Source: an uncultured Eubacterium sp. (lineage in GTDB: Bacteria; Bacillota; Clostridia; Lachnospirales; CAG-274). From it: a stretch of 7,918 bases of DNA. The notes beneath the pieces were generated by a model that saw nothing but the letters and a program-made list of their open reading frames with translations, was not told where the DNA came from and did not search any database. A program made the translations under genes and the position numbers. Below, piece after piece: positions 1-5,447 of this stretch. Each line of letters starts with the position of its first letter. The first letter of the stretch is position 1. The stretch is from positions 1 to 7,918 of the forward strand of contig UQRG01000063.1 of the NCBI GenBank assembly GCA_900543365.1, in the 5' to 3' direction.

Positions 1-827
1 CCTATTATACTATATTTTTTATAATTATCAAAGCCATAATTTAATATTTTAACAGTATCACTCCACTTTTTTGCCTTACCAGCTGTTCCCCAACCACTTG
101 CCAGTACAACTGACACCAGAGTTACATTGCCTCTTTTTGCTGCACCAACAAAGCAATGACCAGCTTTTCCAGTAAAACCTGTTTTTATACCTATTGCTCC
201 ATTGTATGAATTTAAAAGCTGATTTTTATTAACTATAGAATAACTTTTTTTATTTGAGGAAAAAGAAATATTTTTTGTATTGCTTATTTTTATAAACTCA
301 CTATTTTTTATGGCATAAGCTCCTATTAAAGCCATATCATAAGCTGTTGAATGATGATTACCTTTATCAAGTCCGTTAGGTGTAACAAATTCTGTATCAA
401 TACACCCTAACTCTTTAGCTTTTTTATTCATCATTTTGCAAAAATTTTCAACATTTCCTCCTACATCTTCAGCTATAGCTACTGCTGCATCATTAGAGCT
501 TTGCATAAGTAAGGCATACAAAAGTTGTTCCAATGTCAACTCTTCACCTTGCTGTAAATACATTTTGACCGGAGGAGCTAAAGTAGCGTTTTTTGATATA
601 GTGGTTTTTCGGGATATATCTGCATTTTCAAGAGTAACAATAGCTGTCATGATTTTAGTTGTACTAGCCATTGCCATAGGTGCATCTTCATTTTTTCCCC
701 ACAAAATTCTGCCTGTATCTCCATCAATAAGTACAGCAGACAAAGCATTAACTTGAGGTTTAATATCTTCTCCATAACAATTGACAGTAAAAATTAAGCA
801 AAAAATAAATATTAATTTTTTTAACAA
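1..827 (-). CDS. D-alanyl-D-alanine carboxypeptidase (peptidase S11, penicillin-binding protein), 3' end outside window
   Basis: This is a serine-type DD-carboxypeptidase that trims the terminal D-Ala from peptidoglycan stem peptides outside the membrane. I translated 275 codons on the minus strand. All three penicillin-binding motifs are present: STTK at residues 55-58 (catalytic Ser55, Lys58), SSN at 110-112 and KTG at 215-217, in the order and spacing of the S11/DacF/PBP5 group. A Lys-Lys plus hydrophobic stretch at about residues 3-15 is a signal peptide; there is a Cys at 17 but no proper lipobox. The start is TTG at 827-825, chosen because AGGTG lies 6 bases upstream; an in-frame GTG at 836 sits inside that SD and is less likely. 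Family members are usually about 380-400 residues, so the C-terminal domain and any membrane anchor are off the left edge. I found no convincing promoter; a weak TATAAC lies at 866-871. The subfamily (DacF or DacB) is not resolved. Confidence 0.93.
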   Translation of the reverse strand, partial: MLKKLIFIFCLIFTVNCYGEDIKPQVNALSAVLIDGDTGRILWGKNEDAPMAMASTTKIMTAIVTLENADISRKTTISKNATLAPPVKMYLQQGEELTLEQLLYALLMQSSNDAAVAIAEDVGGNVENFCKMMNKKAKELGCIDTEFVTPNGLDKGNHHSTAYDMALIGAYAIKNSEFIKISNTKNISFSSNKKSYSIVNKNQLLNSYNGAIGIKTGFTGKAGHCFVGAAKRGNVTLVSVVLASGWGTAGKAKKWSDTVKILNYGFDNYKKYSII

Positions 828-833
828 TAATAT

Positions 834-838
834 CACCT
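834..838 (-). promoter_or_regulatory. Ribosome binding site deciding the TTG start of the carboxypeptidase
   Basis: The minus strand reads AGGTG here, 6 bases before TTG at 827. No in-frame ATG lies between this site and the hydrophobic signal segment, so TTG is the likeliest start. Confidence 0.65.
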
Positions 839-896
839 CTATATTAGAATTTACATATATTACAAGTTATATACAGCAATCTTAATATTTATGTAA

Positions 897-925
897 TTGC
901 TTTTTATTTTTTACTATGGTATAAT
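897..925 (+). promoter_or_regulatory. Promoter of the secreted copper-amine-oxidase-N-like protein gene
   Basis: The -35 TTGCTT (897-902) is separated by 17 bases from a perfect -10 TATAAT (920-925). TG at 917-918 also makes an extended -10 (TGnTATAAT). The predicted transcript starts near 932, leaving a leader of only about 18 bases with the SD almost at its 5' end. Confidence 0.75.
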
Positions 926-933
926 TTTTTTTG

Positions 934-940
934 AAAGGAG
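934..940 (+). promoter_or_regulatory. Ribosome binding site selecting ATG 950 as start
   Basis: AAAGGAG lies 9 bases upstream of ATG at 950. An in-frame TTG at 941 directly abuts this SD and cannot be served by it, so translation is placed at 950. Confidence 0.85.
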
Positions 941-949
941 TTGTATTAT

Positions 950-1606
950 ATGAAAAAGAAATTATTAGCTACATTAGCACTTACAACATCTATGGCTGTA
1001 TCTGCGTTTGCTGGAACAGCTGTTACAATTAATGGAAAGGCTATAGAAAACGCAAATGCTATTGAAGAAAATGGGGCAACATATATTGCAGTAAGACCAA
1101 TTGCTGATGCATTAGGTTTAAATGTTGAATGGAATGGCGATACTAAGACTGTTGTTGTTACAAACGGAGGTCCATTATATATTACATTCCAAATAGGTGT
1201 AAATGGCTACACATTTGCAAAAACTGCACCTATGGAATTAAGTGGTGCTCCTATTTTAGTTAATTCAACAACTTATGTACCTGCTGATGTTTTTACAGAT
1301 TTACTTCAATACACAGTAACAAATGAAAATGGTACAGTAAATATTGTTACTGAAGATAAGGAAATTGCTACTGGATTTGGTACTGTATCAGAAGTATCTG
1401 ATGAAGAAATCTTATTTAATGACGAAATTAAGGGCGAAGTAAGATTAAACAAAAGTGATAATGTTAAGGTAACTGATGAAAATGGTAATAGTGTGGATAT
1501 TAACTCAATTACTGTTGGCACAAAACTTACAGTTGAGTATAGTGATGCAGAAACAATGAGTTTACCACCATTAAATAACCCAATTTCTATTATAGTACAC
1601 AAATAA
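950..1606 (+). CDS. Secreted protein with copper amine oxidase N-terminal-like (stalk) domain
   Basis: This is a 218-residue exported protein of unknown specific role. The N-terminus is a classic signal peptide: Lys2-4, a hydrophobic core at 5-19, and a probable cleavage after Ala19-Phe20-Ala21. Residues about 24-135 match the copper amine oxidase N-terminal domain pattern (an 'xVxINGK...' strand, then 'YIAVRPIADALGL' and a 'W' plus 'TKTVVV' strand, with a second 'YVPADVF' half). That domain is common in clostridial secreted proteins as a non-catalytic wall-associated module. Residues about 140-218 form a beta-rich tail with a 'GTVSEV...GTKLTVEY' pattern that may be an OB-like fold. No LPXTG, SLH or C-terminal membrane anchor is seen, so it may be released or held non-covalently. 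It is monocistronic, with a promoter at 897-925 and a terminator at 1611-1638. It is not an amine oxidase, since the catalytic part is absent. Confidence 0.88.
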   Translation: MKKKLLATLALTTSMAVSAFAGTAVTINGKAIENANAIEENGATYIAVRPIADALGLNVEWNGDTKTVVVTNGGPLYITFQIGVNGYTFAKTAPMELSGAPILVNSTTYVPADVFTDLLQYTVTNENGTVNIVTEDKEIATGFGTVSEVSDEEILFNDEIKGEVRLNKSDNVKVTDENGNSVDINSITVGTKLTVEYSDAETMSLPPLNNPISIIVHK

Positions 1607-1610
1607 TTTG

Positions 1611-1638
1611 AGGACTGTCAATGACAGTCCTTTTCTTT
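1611..1638 (+). terminator. Rho-independent terminator of the secreted protein gene
   Basis: A 9-bp perfect stem (AGGACTGTC at 1611-1619 with GACAGTCCT at 1623-1631) closes a 3-base loop and is followed by TTTCTTT. It starts 4 bases after the stop codon. Confidence 0.9.
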
Positions 1639-1684
1639 ACCCATTATTAACCTTACTGTGAGAGATAATTTTACAATTTTGTCA

Positions 1685-1690
1685 TATAAT
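1685..1690 (+). promoter_or_regulatory. Possible -10 box upstream of the HD-domain gene
   Basis: A perfect TATAAT lies 34 bases upstream of the ATG, but no good -35 is found 16-18 bases before it. An alternative reading uses TTGTCA (1679-1684) as -35 with TATAAG (1704-1709), at a poor 19-base spacing. The preceding gene has a terminator, so a promoter is expected here. Confidence 0.4.
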
Positions 1691-1723
1691 ATCTTAATAT
1701 CAATATAAGAAAGGAATAAAATA

Positions 1724-2392
1724 ATGGCTAAAGAAATAACCTTTAATGAAATCAAGAAAAACGAAATTATTAATCACTACATTGACAGAGCAAATTTTGT
1801 AACAGGTGCAATGGGTTATACTGAACACTCAAGAGCCCACGCATCATTAGTTGCTGAAACTGCTGGTAGTATATTAAGAAAATTAAATTTTTCTAAAAAA
1901 GAAATAGAACTTGTTAAAATTGCCGGATATATGCACGATATTGGCAATACTATAAATAGAAATGACCACGCACATAATGGTGCAATAATGGCTTTTCAAA
2001 TTTTAACTAATATGGGTATGCACTACAAAGATGTTTCTATAATTTGTTCTGCCATAGGTCAACACGATGAAAAAACCGGAACTGCTATTGACCCTATATC
2101 TGCTGCATTAATACTAGCAGATAAAACCGATGTAAGACGAAATAGAGTATGCACAAAAAAGAAATCTGACTTTGATATTCACGACAGAGTTAATTATGCT
2201 GTAACTGGTTCAAGTTTAACAATAAACACTAATAAAAAAACTATACAACTAGACCTTACTCTTGATTACAATATATGCACTGTAATGGATTATTTTGAAA
2301 TATTTTTAGGCAGAATGATTATGTGCAAAAGAGCATCTGAGGTTCTTGGACTTAAATTTAGAGCAAAAGCTAATGGAACTAAAATTTGTTAA
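1724..2392 (+). CDS. HD-domain metal-dependent phosphohydrolase
   Basis: This is a 222-residue cytoplasmic protein of the HD superfamily, which hydrolyses phosphoester bonds in nucleotides or related molecules using bound divalent metal. Visible metal-ligand candidates are His35 and His39, the His71-Asp72 doublet in 'YMHDIGN', His82/His84, His114-Asp115, and Asp133/Asp136 in 'ILADKTD'. This is the normal order for an HD hydrolase. There is no GYP motif, no signal peptide, no membrane segment, and no second domain long enough to be a sensor; the last 70 residues are less conserved-looking. AAGGA 8 bases upstream supports the ATG. It sits alone between two terminators, so its neighbours do not suggest a substrate. 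The family call is firm; the substrate is unknown. Confidence 0.88.
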   Translation: MAKEITFNEIKKNEIINHYIDRANFVTGAMGYTEHSRAHASLVAETAGSILRKLNFSKKEIELVKIAGYMHDIGNTINRNDHAHNGAIMAFQILTNMGMHYKDVSIICSAIGQHDEKTGTAIDPISAALILADKTDVRRNRVCTKKKSDFDIHDRVNYAVTGSSLTINTNKKTIQLDLTLDYNICTVMDYFEIFLGRMIMCKRASEVLGLKFRAKANGTKIC

Positions 2393-2399
2393 TTCACTT

Positions 2400-2427
2400 C
2401 CTTGTCATTAAATGGCAAGGTTTTATT
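2400..2427 (+). terminator. Rho-independent terminator of the HD-domain gene
   Basis: CCTTGTCA (2400-2407) pairs with TGGCAAGG (2413-2420), an 8-bp stem with one G-U pair, around a 5-base TTAAA loop. TTTTATT follows. It begins 8 bases after the stop codon. Confidence 0.85.
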
Positions 2428-2442
2428 ATATATTTATATAAT

Positions 2443-2472
2443 AAAAAGGATGCAAACACTTAAGTAGTATCC
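2443..2472 (-). terminator. Probable terminator of the tRNA-Leu transcript
   Basis: On the minus strand, GGATAC (2472-2467) faces GCATCC (2453-2448), with a possible inner pairing and one internal A-C mismatch. A run of five T follows (2447-2443), then further AT. The stem is weaker than the other terminators in the window. It lies about 14 bases beyond the tRNA 3' end, where termination is expected. Confidence 0.55.
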
Positions 2473-2486
2473 ACACCCTAATATGC

Positions 2487-2568
2487 TGCCGCTGACCGGA
2501 CTCGAACCGGTACGAGTTGCCCCGCTTGATTTTGAGTCAAGTGCGTCTGCCAATTCCGCCACAGCGGC
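2487..2568 (-). tRNA. trnL: tRNA-Leu (anticodon CAA)
   Basis: This is a class II tRNA of 82 nucleotides that reads UUG codons. The 7-bp acceptor is GCCGCTG with CAGCGGC, and the discriminator is A (2487). The anticodon stem CTTGA/TCAAG encloses the loop CTCAAAA, with anticodon CAA at 2534-2532. A long variable arm (CGGG/CTCG stem) and a T arm with GGTTCGAGTCC are present, as expected for leucine. The 3' CCA is not encoded; the next bases are GCA, so CCA must be added afterwards. The promoter lies at 2590-2618. Confidence 0.96.
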
Positions 2569-2589
2569 AAGTTATCTGTAACATTAAAT

Positions 2590-2618
2590 ATTTTAATATA
2601 TATAACTATAAATGTCAA
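2590..2618 (-). promoter_or_regulatory. Promoter of tRNA-Leu
   Basis: On the minus strand a perfect -35 TTGACA (2618-2613) is followed, after 17 bases, by -10 TAAAAT (2595-2590). The predicted start, near 2583, is about 15 bases before the mature tRNA 5' end. Confidence 0.85.
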
Positions 2619-2697
2619 GATAAATTTTAATTAATTACTTCTATATTTTTGAAAATATCAATATTTGATGCACTAAAAAACACAATTCAATAAACCC

Positions 2698-2726
2698 TTG
2701 ACAATTTTACGGTACAACTGTATAAT
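2698..2726 (+). promoter_or_regulatory. Consensus promoter of tRNA-Arg
   Basis: TTGACA (2698-2703), exactly 17 bases, then TATAAT (2721-2726): a full sigma-A consensus, typical of stable RNA genes. The predicted start, near 2733, is about 6 bases before the tRNA. Confidence 0.92.
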
Positions 2727-2738
2727 TATAATAGTTGT

Positions 2739-2810
2739 GCACCCATAGTTAAACGGATATAACAAGCCCCTCCTAAGGGCTAGTTATGGGTTCGATTCCC
2801 ATTGGGTGTA
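2739..2810 (+). tRNA. trnR: tRNA-Arg (anticodon CCU)
   Basis: This is a 72-nucleotide class I tRNA that reads AGG codons. The acceptor GCACCCA (2739-2745) pairs with TGGGTGT (2803-2809, one G-U pair), and the discriminator is A at 2810. The anticodon stem AGCCC/GGGCT (2765-2769, 2777-2781) encloses CTCCTAA with anticodon CCT at 2772-2774. The T arm ATGGG-TTCGATT-CCCAT is canonical. CCA is not encoded. CTTTTTA follows immediately and may serve as a U-run for termination, though there is no separate hairpin. It converges on the bile salt hydrolase gene, with 11 bases between them. Confidence 0.95.
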
Positions 2811-2821
2811 CTTTTTATCAA

Positions 2822-3796
2822 TTAATTTTGAAAATTTATATTCTGAGTCCTAATGAGCGGATAACAAATCAACTCACTGCTATTTAAATCCACTTTGTGC
2901 ATATCTACAGCATTTATTTGATGATTATTGTACGTTGTGTAATAGTATATTCCTTTTGTAACATTACAACAAGATGTATATTCAGTAATTTCATACTCTC
3001 CTTCTCTAACTTCGCAACAACCTCTTTGCTGATTTACTGAACCTAAAATATGAAAGAATTGACTAACACTTTCATTTTCACTTTCTCCTGAAATAGAATT
3101 CATTTTAGTAAAAGAAGCTCTAACAAATCTTGATGCTGATGACAAATCCCCTGGTAAACCTATTGCACCCATACCTTTACTGTAAATATTTAATTTCACC
3201 TCTGATGAAAACAAATTTTTAGGCTGCTTAGAAGAAAGCCCCATATAATTATTTAACATAAACATTTGCTGTTCAAAAGGCGGATTATTTGTCAATACTC
3301 CTATAGTATTATTATAAATATGAATTCCATCTTTCATAGCTTCAACAGTAATTGCTTCATTAGCATCTGATATAATCCAATGGAGCTTTGCACATTGAAA
3401 TTCATTACTAAAATCAGTATTAGTTATATTAATATTACTTAACTTTTCTTTTGCATCATTAACGGTTCTGCACTGACTAAGAATATATGGTATAAACTCA
3501 AACTGTGCTATATTTTTCCTATTACTCATAGGTTCTGAATAAAAAGCATTTCCTACAAAATTAAGTCCTGCCATACCAAGCCCATTTTCATTTATAGCAT
3601 CAAAATAAAGTGGATAATTATCGGCAATAAGAGACATACCAATAATAGCATAATGACTTTTAATATTATCGATATAATGAAATTTAAATGGATAATTTCT
3701 TGGTGTTATTGTTATTTGTTCACCAAAAGAACATTCATTATCTAAAGTCCTACCAAAATAAAAATCCTTAGTTTTGTATGTTATTGCTGTACACAT
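2822..3796 (-). CDS. bsh: Choloylglycine hydrolase (bile salt hydrolase)
   Basis: This is a 324-residue Ntn hydrolase (EC 3.5.1.24 type) that cleaves glycine or taurine from conjugated bile salts. It has no signal peptide, consistent with a cytoplasmic enzyme. The catalytic Cys2 directly follows the initiator Met and becomes the N-terminal nucleophile after Met removal. The other active-site residues of the Clostridium perfringens enzyme line up: Arg16, Asp19, Asn79 (in GLNF), Asn170 (TNNP) and Arg223 (ASRF). The C-terminal 'KGIYYYTTY' and 'QINAVDM' segments are also nearly the same as in bile salt hydrolases, which favours this over penicillin V acylase. The length is normal. The loop before GLPGD reads Tyr-Ser-Lys-Gly-Met-Gly at 205-210. 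AAGGGGG, 7 bases upstream of ATG, is a strong SD. A -10-like TATAAT lies at 3828-3823 but no -35 is clear. No terminator hairpin separates its stop from the convergent tRNA-Arg. Confidence 0.95.
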   Translation of the reverse strand: MCTAITYKTKDFYFGRTLDNECSFGEQITITPRNYPFKFHYIDNIKSHYAIIGMSLIADNYPLYFDAINENGLGMAGLNFVGNAFYSEPMSNRKNIAQFEFIPYILSQCRTVNDAKEKLSNINITNTDFSNEFQCAKLHWIISDANEAITVEAMKDGIHIYNNTIGVLTNNPPFEQQMFMLNNYMGLSSKQPKNLFSSEVKLNIYSKGMGAIGLPGDLSSASRFVRASFTKMNSISGESENESVSQFFHILGSVNQQRGCCEVREGEYEITEYTSCCNVTKGIYYYTTYNNHQINAVDMHKVDLNSSELICYPLIRTQNINFQN

Positions 3797-3822
3797 ATAT
3801 TTTCCCCCTTTATTTATTGTTA

Positions 3823-3828
3823 ATTATA
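3823..3828 (-). promoter_or_regulatory. Possible -10 box of the bile salt hydrolase gene
   Basis: The minus strand reads TATAAT about 27 bases upstream of the ATG. No recognisable -35 hexamer lies 16-18 bases further upstream, so the match may be chance in very AT-rich DNA. Confidence 0.35.
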
Positions 3829-3891
3829 TTTTAACCAATATTTTTTAATTTAACTACTTTAATTTTATTAACCCAATAACTATTAAATTTT

Positions 3892-3920
3892 AATTCACTA
3901 ATAAATTTACAATTCACTAA
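3892..3920. repeat. Pair of 10-bp direct repeats between divergent genes
   Basis: AATTCACTAA occurs exactly at 3892-3901 and 3911-3920, a 19-base period (about two helical turns), ending 13 bases before the acetyltransferase -35. This layout suits a regulator binding site, but the motif matches none I recognise, and AT-rich sequence makes chance possible. Confidence 0.45.
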
Positions 3921-3933
3921 GTTTCACTTTATG

Positions 3934-3962
3934 TTGACTTATGTATAAATATGTTTTATAAT
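3934..3962 (+). promoter_or_regulatory. Promoter of the GNAT acetyltransferase gene
   Basis: -35 TTGACT (3934-3939), 17 bases, -10 TATAAT (3957-3962). The predicted start, near 3969, falls at the SD (AAGGTGA, 3968-3974), giving a leader of only about 10 bases. Confidence 0.8.
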
Positions 3963-3978
3963 AAATCAAGGTGATTAT

Positions 3979-4482
3979 ATGGACAAAATTATAATAAGAC
4001 AGGCTCAAAAAGAAGATATACCTGAAATAAACAATATATTAAATTATGCAATTGTAAATACAAACTATAATCTCAAAGAACAGCCTTTAACTATAGATGA
4101 TTCCTATGAATGGTATGAAAAACATATTAGTACAGGTTATCCAATAATTGTGGCTGAAATAAACGGTGTTGTTGTAGGCTGGGCATCCTTATCTCAATTT
4201 AGAGAATATACAGGTTATAACTGTACTGCTGAAGTTTCTGTATATGTAGCTAAAGGCTATGAGCAAAGAGGATTAGGCACAAAGCTTATGACAGAACTGG
4301 AAAAATGTGGAGAAAAATTTCACACGCTTATTGCTGTTGTTACTGATACAAATACTGCTAGTTTAGCTCTCCATAGTCGTTGTGGATTCATACCAATGTG
4401 TACATTTAGAGAATTAGGTAATAAAAACGGTAAATATGTAGATATAACATTTATGACCAAAATTCTTAATAAAAATAAATAG
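3979..4482 (+). CDS. GNAT-family N-acetyltransferase (phosphinothricin/amino-acid acetyltransferase-like)
   Basis: This is a 167-residue cytoplasmic acyltransferase using acetyl-CoA. The opening 'IIIRQAQKEDIPEINNI' is the usual GNAT first strand and helix. 'AEVSVYVAKGYEQRGLGTKL' (residues 84-103) is the strand 4 / CoA pyrophosphate-binding loop, and 'NTASLALHSRCGF' (125-137) is the motif B region. The pattern and length fit the YncA/MnaT/Pat group, which acetylates the amino group of amino acids or analogues such as methionine sulfone and phosphinothricin. One small departure is Glu95 where the (Q/R)xxGxG/A loop usually begins with Gln or Arg. ATG is supported by AAGGTG 5 bases upstream. It is monocistronic, with its own promoter, and faces the metNPQ operon tail across a shared terminator. 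The substrate cannot be read from sequence. Confidence 0.88.
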   Translation: MDKIIIRQAQKEDIPEINNILNYAIVNTNYNLKEQPLTIDDSYEWYEKHISTGYPIIVAEINGVVVGWASLSQFREYTGYNCTAEVSVYVAKGYEQRGLGTKLMTELEKCGEKFHTLIAVVTDTNTASLALHSRCGFIPMCTFRELGNKNGKYVDITFMTKILNKNK

Positions 4483-4490
4483 TAGTTCTA

Positions 4491-4511
4491 TATCAACTAT
4501 TATAGTTGATA
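4491..4511. repeat. 21-bp perfect palindrome after the acetyltransferase gene
   Basis: TATCAACTAT and ATAGTTGATA flank a single central T (4501); as RNA this is a 9-bp stem with a TTA loop. It directly abuts the bidirectional terminator. Its core resembles that terminator's loop-proximal sequence (TCAAACTATATGTTGA), so the two may be related by duplication. Confidence 0.75.
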
Positions 4512-4556
4512 AAAAGGTTCTTTGTCAAACTATATGTTGATAAAGAACCTTTTTAT
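4511..4556. terminator. Strong bidirectional terminator shared by the acetyltransferase gene and metQ
   Basis: An 18-bp stem pairs 4511-4528 with 4537-4554 (one G-T pair) around an 8-base loop. The outer arms are AAAAAGGTTCTTT and AAAGAACCTTTTT, so each strand ends in a T run after the GC-containing part. It lies between the convergent stops at 4482 and 4572 and can serve both transcripts. Confidence 0.93.
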
Positions 4557-4571
4557 TAATCAATATTTAAA

Positions 4572-5402
4572 TTAGAACATAGGTACTACTGCACCATTAT
4601 ATTTCTGCTGAATAAATTCCTTAACCTTATCACTTTCAAGAGCTGATACTAAGGCCTTAATATCGTCATTTTCTTGATTACCATCTTTAACTACAAGAAT
4701 ATTTGCATAAGTTTTTGCAGCCTCAGAATCCTGAGCCTCAACAGCAAGAGCATCAGATACACTTAAACCAGCATCAATAGCATAGTTACCATTAATAACT
4801 GCAATATCAACATCTGATAAAGTTCTTGGAAGCTGTGCAGCCTCAATTTCCTCAATATCAAGATTTTTAGGATTTTCTACAATATCAAGTTTAGTTGCTG
4901 AAAGTCCAGCTCCATCTTTAAGCTTGATAAGCCCCTGTGCTTCAAGAAGAAGTAAAGCTCTAGCTTCGTTAGTTGTATCATTTGGTACAGAAACCTTTGC
5001 ACCATCAGCAAGAGCATCTAAAGAATTTGTCTTACCAGCATAAATGCCAAATGGCTCATAATGAATAGATGCAACTGGAACAAGATGAGTACCATTTTCT
5101 TTATTAAAGTCATCTAAATATGGTGTATGCTGGAAGTAATTTGCATCAACTTCACCACTTTCTGTTGCAGTATTAGGAATTACATAATCATTAAATACCT
5201 TAATATCAAGATTAATACCTTGTTCAGCAAGAACTTCTTTAGCTACCTCAAGAATTTCTGCATGTGGTGATGGACTTGCTGCAACTGTAATAGTATTATC
5301 ATTAGCTGATTCATTACTATCAGTTGATGATGTTGAACCGCAACCAGCCAATAAAGCTGTTGAAAGTAAAGCTGTACCTAAAATTGTTAAAAGTTTTTTC
5401 AT
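4572..5402 (-). CDS. metQ: Methionine ABC transporter substrate-binding lipoprotein MetQ
   Basis: This 276-residue lipoprotein captures methionine outside the membrane and delivers it to MetNP. It has a type II signal peptide: Lys2-3, a hydrophobic core, and the lipobox Leu18-Ala19-Gly20-Cys21, with Cys21 as lipid anchor. A Ser/Thr/Asn-rich linker precedes the NlpA/MetQ fold from about residue 37 ('ITVAASPSPHAEIL'). Further hallmarks are 'VDANYFQHTPYLDDFN' (about 85-100), 'VSVPNDTTNEARALLLL', and 'VAVINGNYAIDAGL' near 200. The length is normal. It is last in the metN-metP-metQ operon, 45 bases after metP, with its own SD (AGAGGA, 8 bases before ATG). D- or L-methionine is the family substrate; related peptide or other amino-acid ligands cannot be excluded. 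Confidence 0.95.
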   Translation of the reverse strand: MKKLLTILGTALLSTALLAGCGSTSSTDSNESANDNTITVAASPSPHAEILEVAKEVLAEQGINLDIKVFNDYVIPNTATESGEVDANYFQHTPYLDDFNKENGTHLVPVASIHYEPFGIYAGKTNSLDALADGAKVSVPNDTTNEARALLLLEAQGLIKLKDGAGLSATKLDIVENPKNLDIEEIEAAQLPRTLSDVDIAVINGNYAIDAGLSVSDALAVEAQDSEAAKTYANILVVKDGNQENDDIKALVSALESDKVKEFIQQKYNGAVVPMF

Positions 5403-5432
5403 TTCAAAATTCCTCTTTTCTTTATATTAATT

Positions 5433-5447
5433 TGCAGATAATCTGCA
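5433..5447. repeat. Inverted repeat in the metP-metQ gap
   Basis: TGCAGAT and ATCTGCA flank a single central A, in the 45-base gap and next to the metP stop. In the mRNA it gives a 6-bp stem with a TAA loop and no U run directly after, so it is more likely a processing or stability element than a full terminator. Confidence 0.6.

Noticed and set aside
436..756. Plus-strand open frame of 106 codons
   Set aside because: It lies wholly antisense to the carboxypeptidase, whose STTK, SSN and KTG motifs are intact on the other strand; no SD and no family resemblance.
941..949. TTG at 941 as the start of the secreted protein
   Set aside because: It directly abuts the SD (934-940) with zero spacing, while ATG at 950 has normal spacing and begins a standard signal peptide.
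1306..1602. Minus-strand open frame of 98 codons
   Set aside because: Antisense to the secreted protein gene; low-complexity Ser/Thr/Leu composition typical of a shadow frame, with no SD.
2487..2821. Integrated element with attachment sites at the tRNA genes
   Set aside because: No integrase and no second copy of either tRNA 3' end found within the window; both tRNAs are intact with their own promoters.
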